DNA from: Endozoicomonas euniceicola
Lineage (GTDB): Bacteria; Pseudomonadota; Gammaproteobacteria; Pseudomonadales; Endozoicomonadaceae
DNA length: 64,000 nt
Assembly (NCBI RefSeq): GCF_025562755.1
Contig: NZ_CP103300.1
Coordinates: 1,439,501-1,503,500, forward strand
Reading direction: 5' to 3'
Each line of letters begins with the position of its first letter. The first letter of the stretch is position 1. The notes under the pieces were generated by a model. That model saw only the letters and a program-made list of their open reading frames with translations. It searched no databases and was not told the origin of the DNA. This document shows, in pieces, positions 44,904 through 54,331 of the stretch. Position numbers and translations under genes: made by a program.

Positions 44904-45665
44904 ATGAAACTTTCCCCCATTTTGCAAAAGCTTAAAGATGCTATTTTTACCGATCCGACAGGTAATGAGCAAAAGCCCGAAGCCTCAACCATAAAAATAC
45001 TTATGGCGGCAGGGTGTGCTGGTCTTTTCTATCAAGAACCAACTTATTCACTTCATGAAAGCTTAACTTCAAAAGCTCTACGCTGGACTTTATATGCTGG
45101 CGTCTATGGTGCTGGTACTGAGATCATTCGACGCCAGCACACTGAAAACATCTTTCAACAAGTGATACTGGGAGCAGGAACAGGAGCCCTTGTGCGTGCT
45201 ACGGGTTTGCACGCTTCCGCTGCACTTAGTTATGTTTTTTTCGATATGGACAAAATAGTTAGGCATGGTACTGGTGGCAGTGCCCCCAGGCCACCCTCAA
45301 GCATAACCAACTCCGGACTTCAAGATGCAATAATAGAAGAGGCGTTCTTTCGGGGGGTGCTTCAAAATGTTTTGGAAGTGATCTTTCTTCGCTTGTGGAC
45401 AAGTAAAGAGGACAAATGGAAAGCAGAAAAATTAAGTACCTTACTTGCTGGCACTCTGTTCGCATTGGCACATTTAGCTGTTCCTAAGCCTTCTCTACAT
45501 CAGGTTGCTTGCGCTTTCTATGGGGGGCTGGTTCTTGGAGAGGTTTATCGGAAGCACGGACTGTTAGCAGCCATTAGTGCTCATGCAGCTGTGAATCTCA
45601 TGAACTTCACACCGACCGAACTTTTTGATTACGCCTCAGAAGCTCTTGGCAAAGCGCTGTCTTAA
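44904..45665 (+). CDS. CPBP-family intramembrane metalloprotease
   Basis: The protein has 253 residues with several hydrophobic segments. Motif 1 is EEAFFRGVLQNVLEV, followed by FALAHLAV (motif 2) and ISAHAAVNLMNF (motif 3), which together supply the catalytic glutamates and metal-binding histidines of the CAAX-protease/bacteriocin-processing family. It lies 76 bases after the efflux gene. The N-terminal 80 residues are not typical of the family. Possible roles include processing of membrane-associated peptides or immunity; the sequence does not decide. Confidence 0.85.
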   Translation: MKLSPILQKLKDAIFTDPTGNEQKPEASTIKILMAAGCAGLFYQEPTYSLHESLTSKALRWTLYAGVYGAGTEIIRRQHTENIFQQVILGAGTGALVRATGLHASAALSYVFFDMDKIVRHGTGGSAPRPPSSITNSGLQDAIIEEAFFRGVLQNVLEVIFLRLWTSKEDKWKAEKLSTLLAGTLFALAHLAVPKPSLHQVACAFYGGLVLGEVYRKHGLLAAISAHAAVNLMNFTPTELFDYASEALGKALS

Positions 45666-45782
45666 GGCAATATGACAATAGTGTAACCCTGTGTATGGAT
45701 ATAAAGAGATTGCAGGCTGAGCAGGAAATTACTTGTCAAGCGGCTATGCTTCCTTCTCCAGCAATTCCACAGGATCATGAAA

Positions 45783-48005
45783 ATGCCCTGGAGATACCCA
45801 GTTCAACACTTCTTAATCTATTTGCTTCTGGTACTTTTTTTCAGCCCTGCCCATGCCTTAACACAATTTGAGTTCACGCGACTGGAACCCACAATAAAAA
45901 GCAAAGGCAGTCAATTCTTTAAGCAAGATGATCAATATTCGCTGGCACCTGGCCACCTGTTAGCCGAATGGTTTACGTTTTATGATAAGACCTCTGTCGC
46001 TCCTGCCTTTTCATCTTATGGCCAGATAAGGCTTTGCTTTAGATCATTGAGAAAAAAACTTTATCCAATAACGCCTCCCAATATAATAATCGCTGATGAG
46101 ACTAAACCCGTTGAACTCAGTTATGCCAGTGAGCTGAAACTTGAAAGGGTTGAAGGCTGGCATGCCTCTTTTGTGCTTAACAATCAATCCTTAAATGGAA
46201 GCACTGTTATTCAGTATGATCCTGGAGAGTGGGGTTTTAACCCCGATTGCAGCGTATTTACCAACGGTTCTGAGGCTGCTGATGAAGCATTAACGGCTCC
46301 TTCTAAAGTGGTTATAACCACTGCTGATGACTTACTGCCCGAGCAATTCTCACAAAACCACTTATTCCCTTATGAACAAAAAAACCAGAATAAACAACCG
46401 GAAGAAGTGTACGCAACAGGTGGTTCTTTCAGTGATGATTCGGACGACAAAGGTGACTTTTTTAAACGCCCCGGAGGCTTTCACCTTCAGCCCATCATCT
46501 ACGAATGGTCACTCAAAATGATGTCTCTGTTTTACTTGCCGGGTGTTCAACCCGAGACCAGAGAACCTGCCATCCGGCTTATAGTCTGGCATAACAGCTG
46601 GCAAAATACTGAGATCGCCATACCAACAGAGCTGTGGCGAGTACTGTTACAACGGAATCATCACAGGAATCCGTCAGTGCTTGCGGTATTGTCACAACAC
46701 CCCAATGACACAACAAAAGCCTACTGGCAGTGGGTAAAAAAAAACCCGGATTTAAACCACCCCTATGGAGTTAACCCTACACTCATCCTTGATAAATTAG
46801 ATCTGCTGGCATTAATTCCCGGGAAAGCCCCGACTCCCGTCGGACACCCCTTAGAAGAAAGAGAACAAATGAAACGCGGTAGCCACAATGAAGGTTCTCA
46901 AAATGGCAGTTCGGGGGAATCGGCACAGAAAAAACTCAAAAAGTTTGCGGGTGGGCATCAAAGAGAGGGTGAAGACGACGGTCATAACCCATCAAAAGGT
47001 AGCCTTTGCCCTTTGTGTGGTGCAAACGTTCGAGACAGTTCAAAGATTTATTGTGAAAATTGCCTTGCACAGCAGAAAGATACTTCCGGCGATGGATTGA
47101 ATGAAAAGTTAAAAGAAGCCTTTGAAAAAGGCAATTACCCTTTAGCAGATAAACTGATAGATCAGGGGGCTAGCCTCGATAGGGGATATATTCTTGATAC
47201 CATAAAAAAGTATTTTGATAATAATACCATAGTTGGTAACAAGGTGGTAAAGCTTCTTCTCAAGGCAGGCTCTATGAAGGAAAATGATGAGGTTCTGCTA
47301 AACTTAGCAAGCAGTAAAGTAAGAGATGAACTTAGAAATGAACGTAATAACTTAGGTTTAGGGTTACTTGCGACAAATTCACTAATAGAAGACTTATTTT
47401 CTACCCAAATATCCCTGCAAGCACGGACAATTATATTTGGCGAAGCTTTAGAGCAAAACAATTTCGAAAATGCACAAATGTTATCTTATATGGGTGGCGT
47501 CTATATAAATTCGAAACAGGATATTCTCACTAAAAAACTGACAGAAGCTGTAAATAACAACGATAAAAAAGGTGCTTTAATTTTATTTGAGCTGGGAGCT
47601 TTACTAAATGATCAAACACTAACATTTTTAGCAAAAAATGGCTTAAATGTTATTAAAAATATAGATAAGGTAAAGGTTTTTATAAGAAGAGGAGGAAAAA
47701 TAAATATTGAAACAATAAAGAGTGTTATAGAATATTGCAATGAAAGTTTCAAATCTCATATGTCGGCACTAAAAACATTACTAAGCAATTCTAATAAAGA
47801 TTATTTTAACGATATATTATCTTATGCATTTGAAAAAAATTTCTTTCTAGCCATAGGTATGCTGATAGAATTCCCAAACAAAGAAATTTCTGACCAAACT
47901 CGTAACATTGGCCTTGCCTATGCTGCTAATAGTAGCCGTCCCGATATGTATAGAAAATTAATAAAAGACTATGCCGTCCCAATAGATGAAGATGAAGATG
48001 AATAA
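45783..48005 (+). CDS. secreted protein with zinc ribbon and ankyrin-like repeats
   Basis: The protein has 740 residues. A signal peptide (WRYPVQHFLIYLLLVLFFSP then AHA) is followed by a beta-rich region (about 25-180), an acidic linker (SFSDDSDDKGDFF, near 225) and a charged low-complexity stretch near 370-410. A zinc ribbon, CPLCGANVRDSSKIYCENC, lies near 415. The last 300 residues form helical ankyrin-like repeats (for example LADKLIDQGASLDRGYI and ALILFELGALLNDQTL). The end is acidic. The C-terminal third is much more AT-rich than the first half, suggesting that the repeat domain was acquired separately. AGGA fits the ATG at 45783 better than the ATG two codons earlier. Likely a host-directed effector; unproven. 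Confidence 0.75.
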   Translation: MPWRYPVQHFLIYLLLVLFFSPAHALTQFEFTRLEPTIKSKGSQFFKQDDQYSLAPGHLLAEWFTFYDKTSVAPAFSSYGQIRLCFRSLRKKLYPITPPNIIIADETKPVELSYASELKLERVEGWHASFVLNNQSLNGSTVIQYDPGEWGFNPDCSVFTNGSEAADEALTAPSKVVITTADDLLPEQFSQNHLFPYEQKNQNKQPEEVYATGGSFSDDSDDKGDFFKRPGGFHLQPIIYEWSLKMMSLFYLPGVQPETREPAIRLIVWHNSWQNTEIAIPTELWRVLLQRNHHRNPSVLAVLSQHPNDTTKAYWQWVKKNPDLNHPYGVNPTLILDKLDLLALIPGKAPTPVGHPLEEREQMKRGSHNEGSQNGSSGESAQKKLKKFAGGHQREGEDDGHNPSKGSLCPLCGANVRDSSKIYCENCLAQQKDTSGDGLNEKLKEAFEKGNYPLADKLIDQGASLDRGYILDTIKKYFDNNTIVGNKVVKLLLKAGSMKENDEVLLNLASSKVRDELRNERNNLGLGLLATNSLIEDLFSTQISLQARTIIFGEALEQNNFENAQMLSYMGGVYINSKQDILTKKLTEAVNNNDKKGALILFELGALLNDQTLTFLAKNGLNVIKNIDKVKVFIRRGGKINIETIKSVIEYCNESFKSHMSALKTLLSNSNKDYFNDILSYAFEKNFFLAIGMLIEFPNKEISDQTRNIGLAYAANSSRPDMYRKLIKDYAVPIDEDEDE

Positions 48006-48091
48006 ATCGAACAAGTAGGGTATATGCATTAAAACAACAGGTATAAACAACGGGAGAGCCGAAGCTCCCCCGTTGCTACTCTACAAGTTGC

Positions 48092-49075
48092 TTAACCATC
48101 CAGATCGACGACTCTAAGGTACGTCATGGTCTGGTTTAACAGACGATAACCGATCTCTCCAAAGGTAATAGGACCCGGTAAGCCTGCCTGTTTTCCTTCC
48201 AGCCCTCCATAAAGGAAATTCAGGATGCAGTTACAGGAGAACTGCATATCCGTACCTTCCTGCGGCAGGCTGCTGGCAAACGCTGCGGCATAGTCAGCCA
48301 GCGGCGTGGCAAAGCGATACTCTCTTCCTGAAAAAACCGGGGCGTAGAAATATACTCTCCCTTCATCGGTATTCACTTCTTTGATGCAGGTGTTAATGAT
48401 CGCACCAGAGTAATCACTGGTCAGCGGTACCTGGGTATCAATATTGTGAGCCGTAACATATTCGGCAAAATTTACCCGCTCCCCATCAATCAGGCAGTCT
48501 CCCGCCTCAAAAGCATCCGTATCAAACTGGATCACCGGACTCTTTGGGTCTGGCTTGTGGATATTGATGATCTCCAGTTGGGGCATCTTGTTAGCGGGCA
48601 GCTCAACATGCAGTGCCACCACTTTGTCGGTCAGCTCAGTACCTGTAGAACCGTCGTATACCTTCGGCGTATCAGTGGAATTCAGGTCAATACCGGATAC
48701 CCAGCCCAGCACCGGATTGTCGTACAGGAAGTCATAACCGTCTGCATGCAGGGCAAAGTCTGAATGAACCTCCGAGAAAGCCGGTATCACCAGTATGCTG
48801 TAGCCATTATCAAAGCGGTCACGGGTGAAAGAAGGCAGCGTATGCTTATCGTATGTCATGATTTTGTAGTGAGTGATACCACAGGAAATTTCATCGACAT
48901 ACACTTTTTCCTGTGAAAATTCGCCCTGACTTCTTCCCATAAAATAAGGCGTTGACCCAGCGACCCAATTACCTTTGGGCAGCTGTGACAACACCCGTTC
49001 GTCCCCGGCCAGCGATAACACTTTACCCGCCTCAATCAGCTGGATGACCTCTTCGACACTCTGTAACTTTTTCAT
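48092..49075 (-). CDS. uncharacterised protein, DUF6976-type
   Basis: The protein has 327 residues and no signal peptide or membrane segment. Recognisable family text is LSLAGDERVLSQLPKGNWVA, FSEVHSDFAL, a FSCNCILNFLYGGLEG motif and GPITFGEIGYRLLNQTMTYL. I know a family with these motifs, which I believe is DUF6976; the name is from memory and should be checked. The C-terminal cysteine segment resembles FIST-C sensory domains. Function unknown. The 75-residue gene upstream on the same strand ends 76 bases before this start and may belong to the same unit. Confidence 0.7.
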   Translation of the reverse strand: MKKLQSVEEVIQLIEAGKVLSLAGDERVLSQLPKGNWVAGSTPYFMGRSQGEFSQEKVYVDEISCGITHYKIMTYDKHTLPSFTRDRFDNGYSILVIPAFSEVHSDFALHADGYDFLYDNPVLGWVSGIDLNSTDTPKVYDGSTGTELTDKVVALHVELPANKMPQLEIINIHKPDPKSPVIQFDTDAFEAGDCLIDGERVNFAEYVTAHNIDTQVPLTSDYSGAIINTCIKEVNTDEGRVYFYAPVFSGREYRFATPLADYAAAFASSLPQEGTDMQFSCNCILNFLYGGLEGKQAGLPGPITFGEIGYRLLNQTMTYLRVVDLDG

Positions 49076-49150
49076 GATAAATCCTTTTATCCTTTAATTC
49101 TGTCTACTGTGCAGATCCGTTTTTTATCCGATCCGATTTAGAAAAAGCGT

Positions 49151-49378
49151 TCACCATGCCCTGAACACAGCCTTCAGGTCACTAACAAAGCCTTTGGGGT
49201 ATTTGGCAAAATACTCATAAAGATAATTTACGGCTTCTTCCTGCGTCATATCGCCGGCCTCAACCCCTTTTTGAACTTTATCGACCTGTAACTGAAGAAC
49301 AAATTTGTCCATTTTGTGCTGACCCTGAACCAACTCCGCCCATTCAGCCCTGTCTTTTGGTGGTATATCCTGTGTCAT
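49151..49378 (-). CDS. hypothetical small protein
   Basis: The protein has 75 residues, begins MTQDIPPKDRAEWAELV, and is helical and charged, ending VFRAW. I recognise no family. A GGAA at suitable spacing precedes the ATG. It sits between the deacetylase-family gene and the DUF6976-type gene, all on the minus strand. Confidence 0.55.
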   Translation of the reverse strand: MTQDIPPKDRAEWAELVQGQHKMDKFVLQLQVDKVQKGVEAGDMTQEEAVNYLYEYFAKYPKGFVSDLKAVFRAW

Positions 49379-49486
49379 AAACGTGTTCCAGTGAATTAGG
49401 AGAATTGCATGGGTTCTATCGACAGCTACCCACGATTTCTATATAGACAAAAGTTTTAGACTGAAAAAAATTCCATAAGCTATCCG

Positions 49487-50521
49487 TCAGAAAGCGGAAA
49501 ATCCTTCCAGAACGGCCACGGTATTATGACCGAGCGCTTCCAGGGCATAGCCTCCTTCAAAGACAAACAGGGTTGGCTTTTTCAAAGCGGCCAGACAGCG
49601 CCCCAGCTCCTGAAAATCCGGGGTAGTGATATTAAAGAAAGAGATCGGGTCCCGCTCATAGGTATCGAGCCCCAGGGAAACCACCAGATAGTCCGGCCGG
49701 AACTCATCGATGCGCCCCAGAGCCAACTCCAGAGCCCTGCGGTATTCAACCCAGCCTGTAACCTGCAGCGGCAAAGGCAGATTCATATTAAAACCCAGCC
49801 CCGCGCCCTCGCCGGTTTCATCTTCATGCCCAAGATAATGGGGGTAATCCCGCCGGGGATCCGCATGAAGAGAGGCATACAGTACATCGCTGCGGGAGTA
49901 GAAAATAGACTGAGTACCATGACCGTGATGATAGTCAACATCCAGTATGGCCACCTTTTCAGCGCCCTGATCGAGAAAAGCCTGAGTCGCAATAGCAGCG
50001 TTGTTAAAAAAACAGTAGCCTGCCATGACATCCTTTGATGCATGGTGTCCGGGTGGTCGGCACAAGGCAAAAGCAACAGGCTCCCCATCCATTATCCTTT
50101 TCTGGGCCGTCAGTGCACAATCCACCGAGGCTCTGATGGCTTTCCAGGTTCCTTCAACCACGGGGGCCGTCAGATCCATGGCGTAATACCCCAGCGCACC
50201 TTCGATCGTTTCCGGAACCACATGCCTCAGTCCCCGGTGGGGAAAACAGTAAGGCGATGCCTGAGTAGCTTCCGGATAAGTCTGGTGCCAACGCTGCCAG
50301 GCGGTTTCCAGAAACTGGATATAATCCGGTCGATGCACTCTGGCAATAGGCTCGGTGGAAAAACTATCCGGCCACTCAATTCGTCCCAGATCGTTGCGCT
50401 GGATGGCTTCCAGAACATAATCCAGCCGTTTTGGGGATTCCAGATAAGGCACCAGGTCACCCCCAAGGAACTCTCTGGCAGGGTTGTGCAGCTTTTGCTG
50501 TTCACTGTAAATGGTCAGCAT
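49487..50521 (-). CDS. histone deacetylase superfamily protein (acetylpolyamine amidohydrolase-like)
   Basis: The protein has 344 residues from the ATG at 50521. It has the zinc-hydrolase motifs RPPGHHA (near residue 155), GYCFFNNAAIA, DVDYHHGHGTQ with the zinc-binding Asp and His, and SLGLDTYERDP. GGYALEALGHN follows. Bacterial members remove acetyl groups from acetylated polyamines or small molecules; others act on proteins. GGAGAA lies 7 bases before this ATG, favouring it over the upstream in-frame start at 50551. The enzyme looks complete and cytoplasmic. Confidence 0.9.
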   Translation of the reverse strand: MLTIYSEQQKLHNPAREFLGGDLVPYLESPKRLDYVLEAIQRNDLGRIEWPDSFSTEPIARVHRPDYIQFLETAWQRWHQTYPEATQASPYCFPHRGLRHVVPETIEGALGYYAMDLTAPVVEGTWKAIRASVDCALTAQKRIMDGEPVAFALCRPPGHHASKDVMAGYCFFNNAAIATQAFLDQGAEKVAILDVDYHHGHGTQSIFYSRSDVLYASLHADPRRDYPHYLGHEDETGEGAGLGFNMNLPLPLQVTGWVEYRRALELALGRIDEFRPDYLVVSLGLDTYERDPISFFNITTPDFQELGRCLAALKKPTLFVFEGGYALEALGHNTVAVLEGFSAF

Positions 50522-50689
50522 CGACGTTCTCCTGAACCATTGACCTGTCACTGACGTTAAAAAGTCAGCGCAGGGAAAAATGCGTCAAGCAACACGAATT
50601 ATAAAAGGCTGAGAAGCTTTCATGTGAACAATAAATAAGCCGCCAACCACAATGGCTTTTTTTTTGCAAAGCTTTTCAGGCGGCAGAAA

Positions 50690-50703
50690 TTGACACAGAT
50701 CAA
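50690..50703 (+). promoter_or_regulatory. FNR/ANR-like box upstream of a small ORF
   Basis: TTGACACAGATCAA matches the FNR/ANR consensus at 9 of 10 positions. It lies 115 bases before the ATG of the 56-residue ORF at 50805 and on the far side of the deacetylase promoter region. No other recognisable control site is seen nearby. Confidence 0.4.
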
Positions 50704-50804
50704 CTGTAAAGGTTTTTAGCGGTTAGTACGTATTAATTACTATTCCACCTACTACTTACACTACTTATCAGGACTCTTTATCAAGAGAAGGGGGAGATAT
50801 AAAA

Positions 50805-50975
50805 ATGATATTTGTGACAGATGATCATCGAACGATACGCATGCCAAAAGAAACCAGGCAGACACCGGGCGTCGTACCCGATGCCCTTGACCCGGTTCTT
50901 CTGGCAGCCATCCACCAGACCAAAGCCTGCTTATCAAAAGTGAAGCCGGCCATTAAAAACTCTAAGACAAGGTAA
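50805..50975 (+). CDS. small hypothetical protein, 56 residues
   Basis: The ORF reads MIFVTDDHRTIRMPKETRQT and ends VKPAIKNSKTR. A strong GGGGGAG ribosome binding site ends 8 bases before the ATG, and the upstream region carries an FNR-like box. The length is short, the composition is basic at the end, and there is no membrane segment. It is flanked by genes on the opposite strand. The ribosome binding site is the main reason to accept it; I do not recognise a family. Confidence 0.5.
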   Translation: MIFVTDDHRTIRMPKETRQTPGVVPDALDPVLLAAIHQTKACLSKVKPAIKNSKTR

Positions 50976-51023
50976 ACCGGTATCTGGCTGCTTTTTCAAC
51001 AAAAGCAGCCTGCCGGTCAGCGA

Positions 51024-52388
51024 TCAGAAAAGCAAAAAGTTATAATCAAGCCAGACGCGTAGATCCCGCTCTTCTTTTTGAATGGCCTTCCGTAACGCCC
51101 GGTCATTTTGGTAATGGCCATATTTCAGCTTGAATTTCAACCCTGCCAATACAGTCTCAGGAAACGCATAAATCAGATATATGTCATGTTCGCGTTCTGC
51201 AACTGATTCTTCTCGACCTCCGGGAATACCAACCTTCATACCAGAGCCGTAGTGGAATGCGTAACCGACCTCCAGCCCTTTAAACACCGATTCTGAAAAA
51301 TTATAGGCAACCCCCGTCATCCATGCTGTTTCCCCGTCGTACAACATATCTTCCGCAAAACCGGAAGTACCAATATCCCAGGCACCGTGAGTATTTTCGC
51401 CAAGGTCATAATAATAAACGCCGGGCTGAGTATAACCAGAGACTGAAGACTTTACGCTGGAAGGTGCCCTGAAATGGCTGACGCCTGCACGAAAATGCCA
51501 TGCGCCCGCAATCAAATCCCCATGCACATTGATAACACTGGCCTTGTCATCAAATAACGGCGAACCGCCCCGACCTTTACCCTGCCAGAGATCACCATCT
51601 TTCTGGCTTTGATAATAACTAACTCCCAGTTTGATCTTGCGATTGAGCCCCGCAGGGGTCGTGAATAAAATGTCACCGTTGTGCGCCTGTAAAAAATCTT
51701 TTGCAAAAGCATTGCGGTACCTAAACCTCAATTCACGTTCATGGATAAGCGGAAGAACATAGGTAATTTCAGCGCCTATGATGTAATCAATTTTCTGTCC
51801 GGAAAAGTTGTTCAGGTCATGGAACCCAGCCTGATTCCTTAGTGATATTTGATTAACCAGGGTTCCCCCCACTTTCAGGTTTTCAATGGCACCATTGAGT
51901 TGAAAACCTGACCATGTACTGGGAACCGTTCTTGAGCTGGAGGCCGAGATTAACCCACTACGAAACTCCCGCCTCCCTATAACAAAGCTGGCTGACCGGC
52001 TTTTATTCGTCGAAGGTGATTTTATTTCCAGGTATGCCTGCCCAAGCTTACTGAAACCTTTATTGTCATCATTTAACAACTGGTATGAACTGGTGTTTCC
52101 TTTTGGCTGATAGAGTTTGGTGACACCATAAAAGCTGGCACCCACACCTGCTATATCTGCCAGATAGCCCGAACGTAGATTAATCCAGAGACCTCCTGCC
52201 CAGGCTCCTGCTGTTGAGTCTTTTTCTGTATTTTCTACATCGTAGTAAACGGTTCGAAGCTTTCCGTCCAGTGTCGTATTATCGATAAAAGGCGAAGTTA
52301 CAGACGGTGATTCGTTTGATAAACCCGCAGCCACACAAAATCCCGAAGCAAAAATAACGAACCAATACAAATATGACTCATTTATCAT
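51024..52388 (-). CDS. OprD-family outer-membrane porin
   Basis: The protein has 454 residues. It has a short signal peptide (WFVIFASGFCVAAG), then the OprD-like N-terminal segment FIDNTTLDGKLRTVYYDVEN, alternating beta-strands throughout, and a final LRVWLDYNFLLF ending in an aromatic residue as expected of a beta-barrel. OprD-type channels admit basic amino acids, peptides or carboxylates. It lies 43 bases downstream of the nucleotide translocase gene on the same strand, so the two may be cotranscribed, which could link passage of solutes across the outer membrane with ATP uptake; this is a suggestion only. Confidence 0.88.
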   Translation of the reverse strand: MINESYLYWFVIFASGFCVAAGLSNESPSVTSPFIDNTTLDGKLRTVYYDVENTEKDSTAGAWAGGLWINLRSGYLADIAGVGASFYGVTKLYQPKGNTSSYQLLNDDNKGFSKLGQAYLEIKSPSTNKSRSASFVIGRREFRSGLISASSSRTVPSTWSGFQLNGAIENLKVGGTLVNQISLRNQAGFHDLNNFSGQKIDYIIGAEITYVLPLIHERELRFRYRNAFAKDFLQAHNGDILFTTPAGLNRKIKLGVSYYQSQKDGDLWQGKGRGGSPLFDDKASVINVHGDLIAGAWHFRAGVSHFRAPSSVKSSVSGYTQPGVYYYDLGENTHGAWDIGTSGFAEDMLYDGETAWMTGVAYNFSESVFKGLEVGYAFHYGSGMKVGIPGGREESVAEREHDIYLIYAFPETVLAGLKFKLKYGHYQNDRALRKAIQKEERDLRVWLDYNFLLF

Positions 52389-52431
52389 TTTATAGCCTGC
52401 CCTATCAGTTACTTAAAAATAGTCTGCAATT

Positions 52432-54090
52432 TTATGAAGTTTTTTCTTTCGACGGCTTCTGACTTGCAGTGGGGTGAGCATTGAATTGTAGTAACTCACT
52501 TTTAGCCTGCAAAACCGGGGAACCTATTACCATGCTCTTATCTGCACTGGGTGCTGGCTCATCAGGCGGCTCTTGCTCATCAGACGCTTCCTGTCTTTTT
52601 TGAACTTTTGCATTAAACTGGCGTCCCAGTGAGCGGGCAGCACCAATCCAGATGGCAAAAAAAGCCAATACAATAATGGCTACGTAAGGCGCAATAGCGG
52701 CCAGCGAACCCAGGGAAATCATCAACACCTGCTGGATAACGGAACCTGTTGATTTGCCGGTTGGATTGCCAATAACATCCACCGCAGCCTTACCCTTTAC
52801 TTTTTCTTCAGGGTCAAGCGGGATATAACTCATTTCTTTTGTGGGATCAAAAAGGGAGTACTTAGTCGATTTACTCATAATGTTTTGTATAGCACCCAAT
52901 ACAACGGTCAACATCAGTGGAGTAATACCCAGTGCTAAAAATACTGTCTCAGGTATGAAATCCCTGAAGAGTACAAAACAAAAAAACAGCGAACCGGTTA
53001 TTAATAAAACCACCGGGGTACATAAAGCCGCTACTGTCCAGCCAAAGCCGCGGATAACATTATTGGAAACGAACAGCATCATGCAAATAGTCACAACGCC
53101 CGTACAGGTAGAAAATAATCCCATGAACTGGTTGTAATCATTAGGGTTCGGGTATTGCATACGCAGCTGGTTTTTCCAGGTGACTTCAACCATGTTAATA
53201 CAGACGCCATAACTGATGACCAGCAAGGCAATGCAGAGCAGATATTTTGAATGGATAATATGCAAAAAACTTTCTTTTAGGGAGAGCGATAATTTTTCCT
53301 TTTTGTCAGCCGCTGTATCATTAGGTCGATAAAGTTTTGAATCAGTCAATACATTGCGGTTGATCCACCAGTAAGTCACCATGATCAAAATAGCACCAGC
53401 AGTAAACACTGCCGTCAGCAAATTCATCGAATAGCTCCATGGGTCAACACCTGGAGGAAGATCTTCACGGGAGTGCGAAGCAAAATAAACAAATAGACCG
53501 GCAGTAGGTAATGCCAGATTTCCCATCATGCCAAAAAGAGCATAAAAACGTTTCGACTCAGATATTCGGGTAATATGGTTGGCAAAGCCCCAAAACAGCA
53601 GAGACAGACAAACACTCCCCCAAAGTTCAGACATGACGTAGAAAAGAGAAAAAGTCCAGTTACGCAGGACAGCGATAAATCCCATAAATCCGGGTGGCAA
53701 AATACTCTGCAGATAATCGGCAAACTCCGTTGGGTGAAGCATCTCACGGGCCGGATAAAGAACGAGGGCAAAAAGACCAAAAAACAGTATAAAACTCGAT
53801 ATAACCAAATAAAACAAAGCATTCCTTCTGAATACATTACTCATTTTCGCATAGGTAATCGTAAAAATTATGGCAAAAGGTACATTAACCCATAATTTTA
53901 AAAAAGGTATTATCTCAGCCCCGGAGCCTGCACCAGTAACGACCAGCGTGTCTTTAGTGTCTCGCAATATCGTGTAATTAAAGAGTATCAGATAAAACAT
54001 CAAAATCATGGGAATAAGCTTTTTCAGCTCATGAGAATGGACAGGCCACAACCTGGCTCTCCATTTACCAAATTCGGTGTTGTCTGACAT
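52432..54090 (-). CDS. ATP/ADP translocase (NTT/Tlc family)
   Basis: The protein has 552 residues and about 11-12 membrane helices. Family landmarks are the loop ILRDTKDTLVVTGAGSGAEI (with lysine K46), MSELWGSVCLSLLFWGFANH, YGVCINMVEVTWKNQL and KGKAAVDVIGNPTGKSTGS. NTT proteins of Chlamydia, Rickettsia and plastids exchange external ATP for ADP or import nucleotides. Charged residues known to matter in ATP/ADP exchangers appear conserved at these sites by eye. The C-terminal 50 residues are a charged tail. AAGG lies 7 bases before the ATG at 54090; the longer frame from 54135 is less likely. Presence of NTT implies access to a nucleotide-rich environment, typically a host cell. Confidence 0.93.
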   Translation of the reverse strand: MSDNTEFGKWRARLWPVHSHELKKLIPMILMFYLILFNYTILRDTKDTLVVTGAGSGAEIIPFLKLWVNVPFAIIFTITYAKMSNVFRRNALFYLVISSFILFFGLFALVLYPAREMLHPTEFADYLQSILPPGFMGFIAVLRNWTFSLFYVMSELWGSVCLSLLFWGFANHITRISESKRFYALFGMMGNLALPTAGLFVYFASHSREDLPPGVDPWSYSMNLLTAVFTAGAILIMVTYWWINRNVLTDSKLYRPNDTAADKKEKLSLSLKESFLHIIHSKYLLCIALLVISYGVCINMVEVTWKNQLRMQYPNPNDYNQFMGLFSTCTGVVTICMMLFVSNNVIRGFGWTVAALCTPVVLLITGSLFFCFVLFRDFIPETVFLALGITPLMLTVVLGAIQNIMSKSTKYSLFDPTKEMSYIPLDPEEKVKGKAAVDVIGNPTGKSTGSVIQQVLMISLGSLAAIAPYVAIIVLAFFAIWIGAARSLGRQFNAKVQKRQEASDEQEPPDEPAPSADKSMVIGSPVLQAKSELLQFNAHPTASQKPSKEKTS

Positions 54091-54331
54091 ATTATTGCCT
54101 TGTGTCTTATACACTGTACTAAGAAATAAACACATGTATTAGTAGAGGAGAAAGTGCAAGACGACAACTTATTGATATAACGATTAACTGCAACCTGATG
54201 CAATATACTTACAAAAAGTACTTAACAGTCTGTTTTTTTAAGCATCAATTGGTCTGGAGATGAGTTAGCACAAGGCTTGCCGGTAAATTTTGATTGGTTT
54301 GTTATTAATTTATTATTTGGTTGAATCAAAA

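Noticed and set aside
45695..45871. 58-residue plus-strand ORF overlapping the start of the ankyrin-like gene
   Set aside because: It overlaps the signal peptide of a better gene in another frame and has no ribosome binding site.
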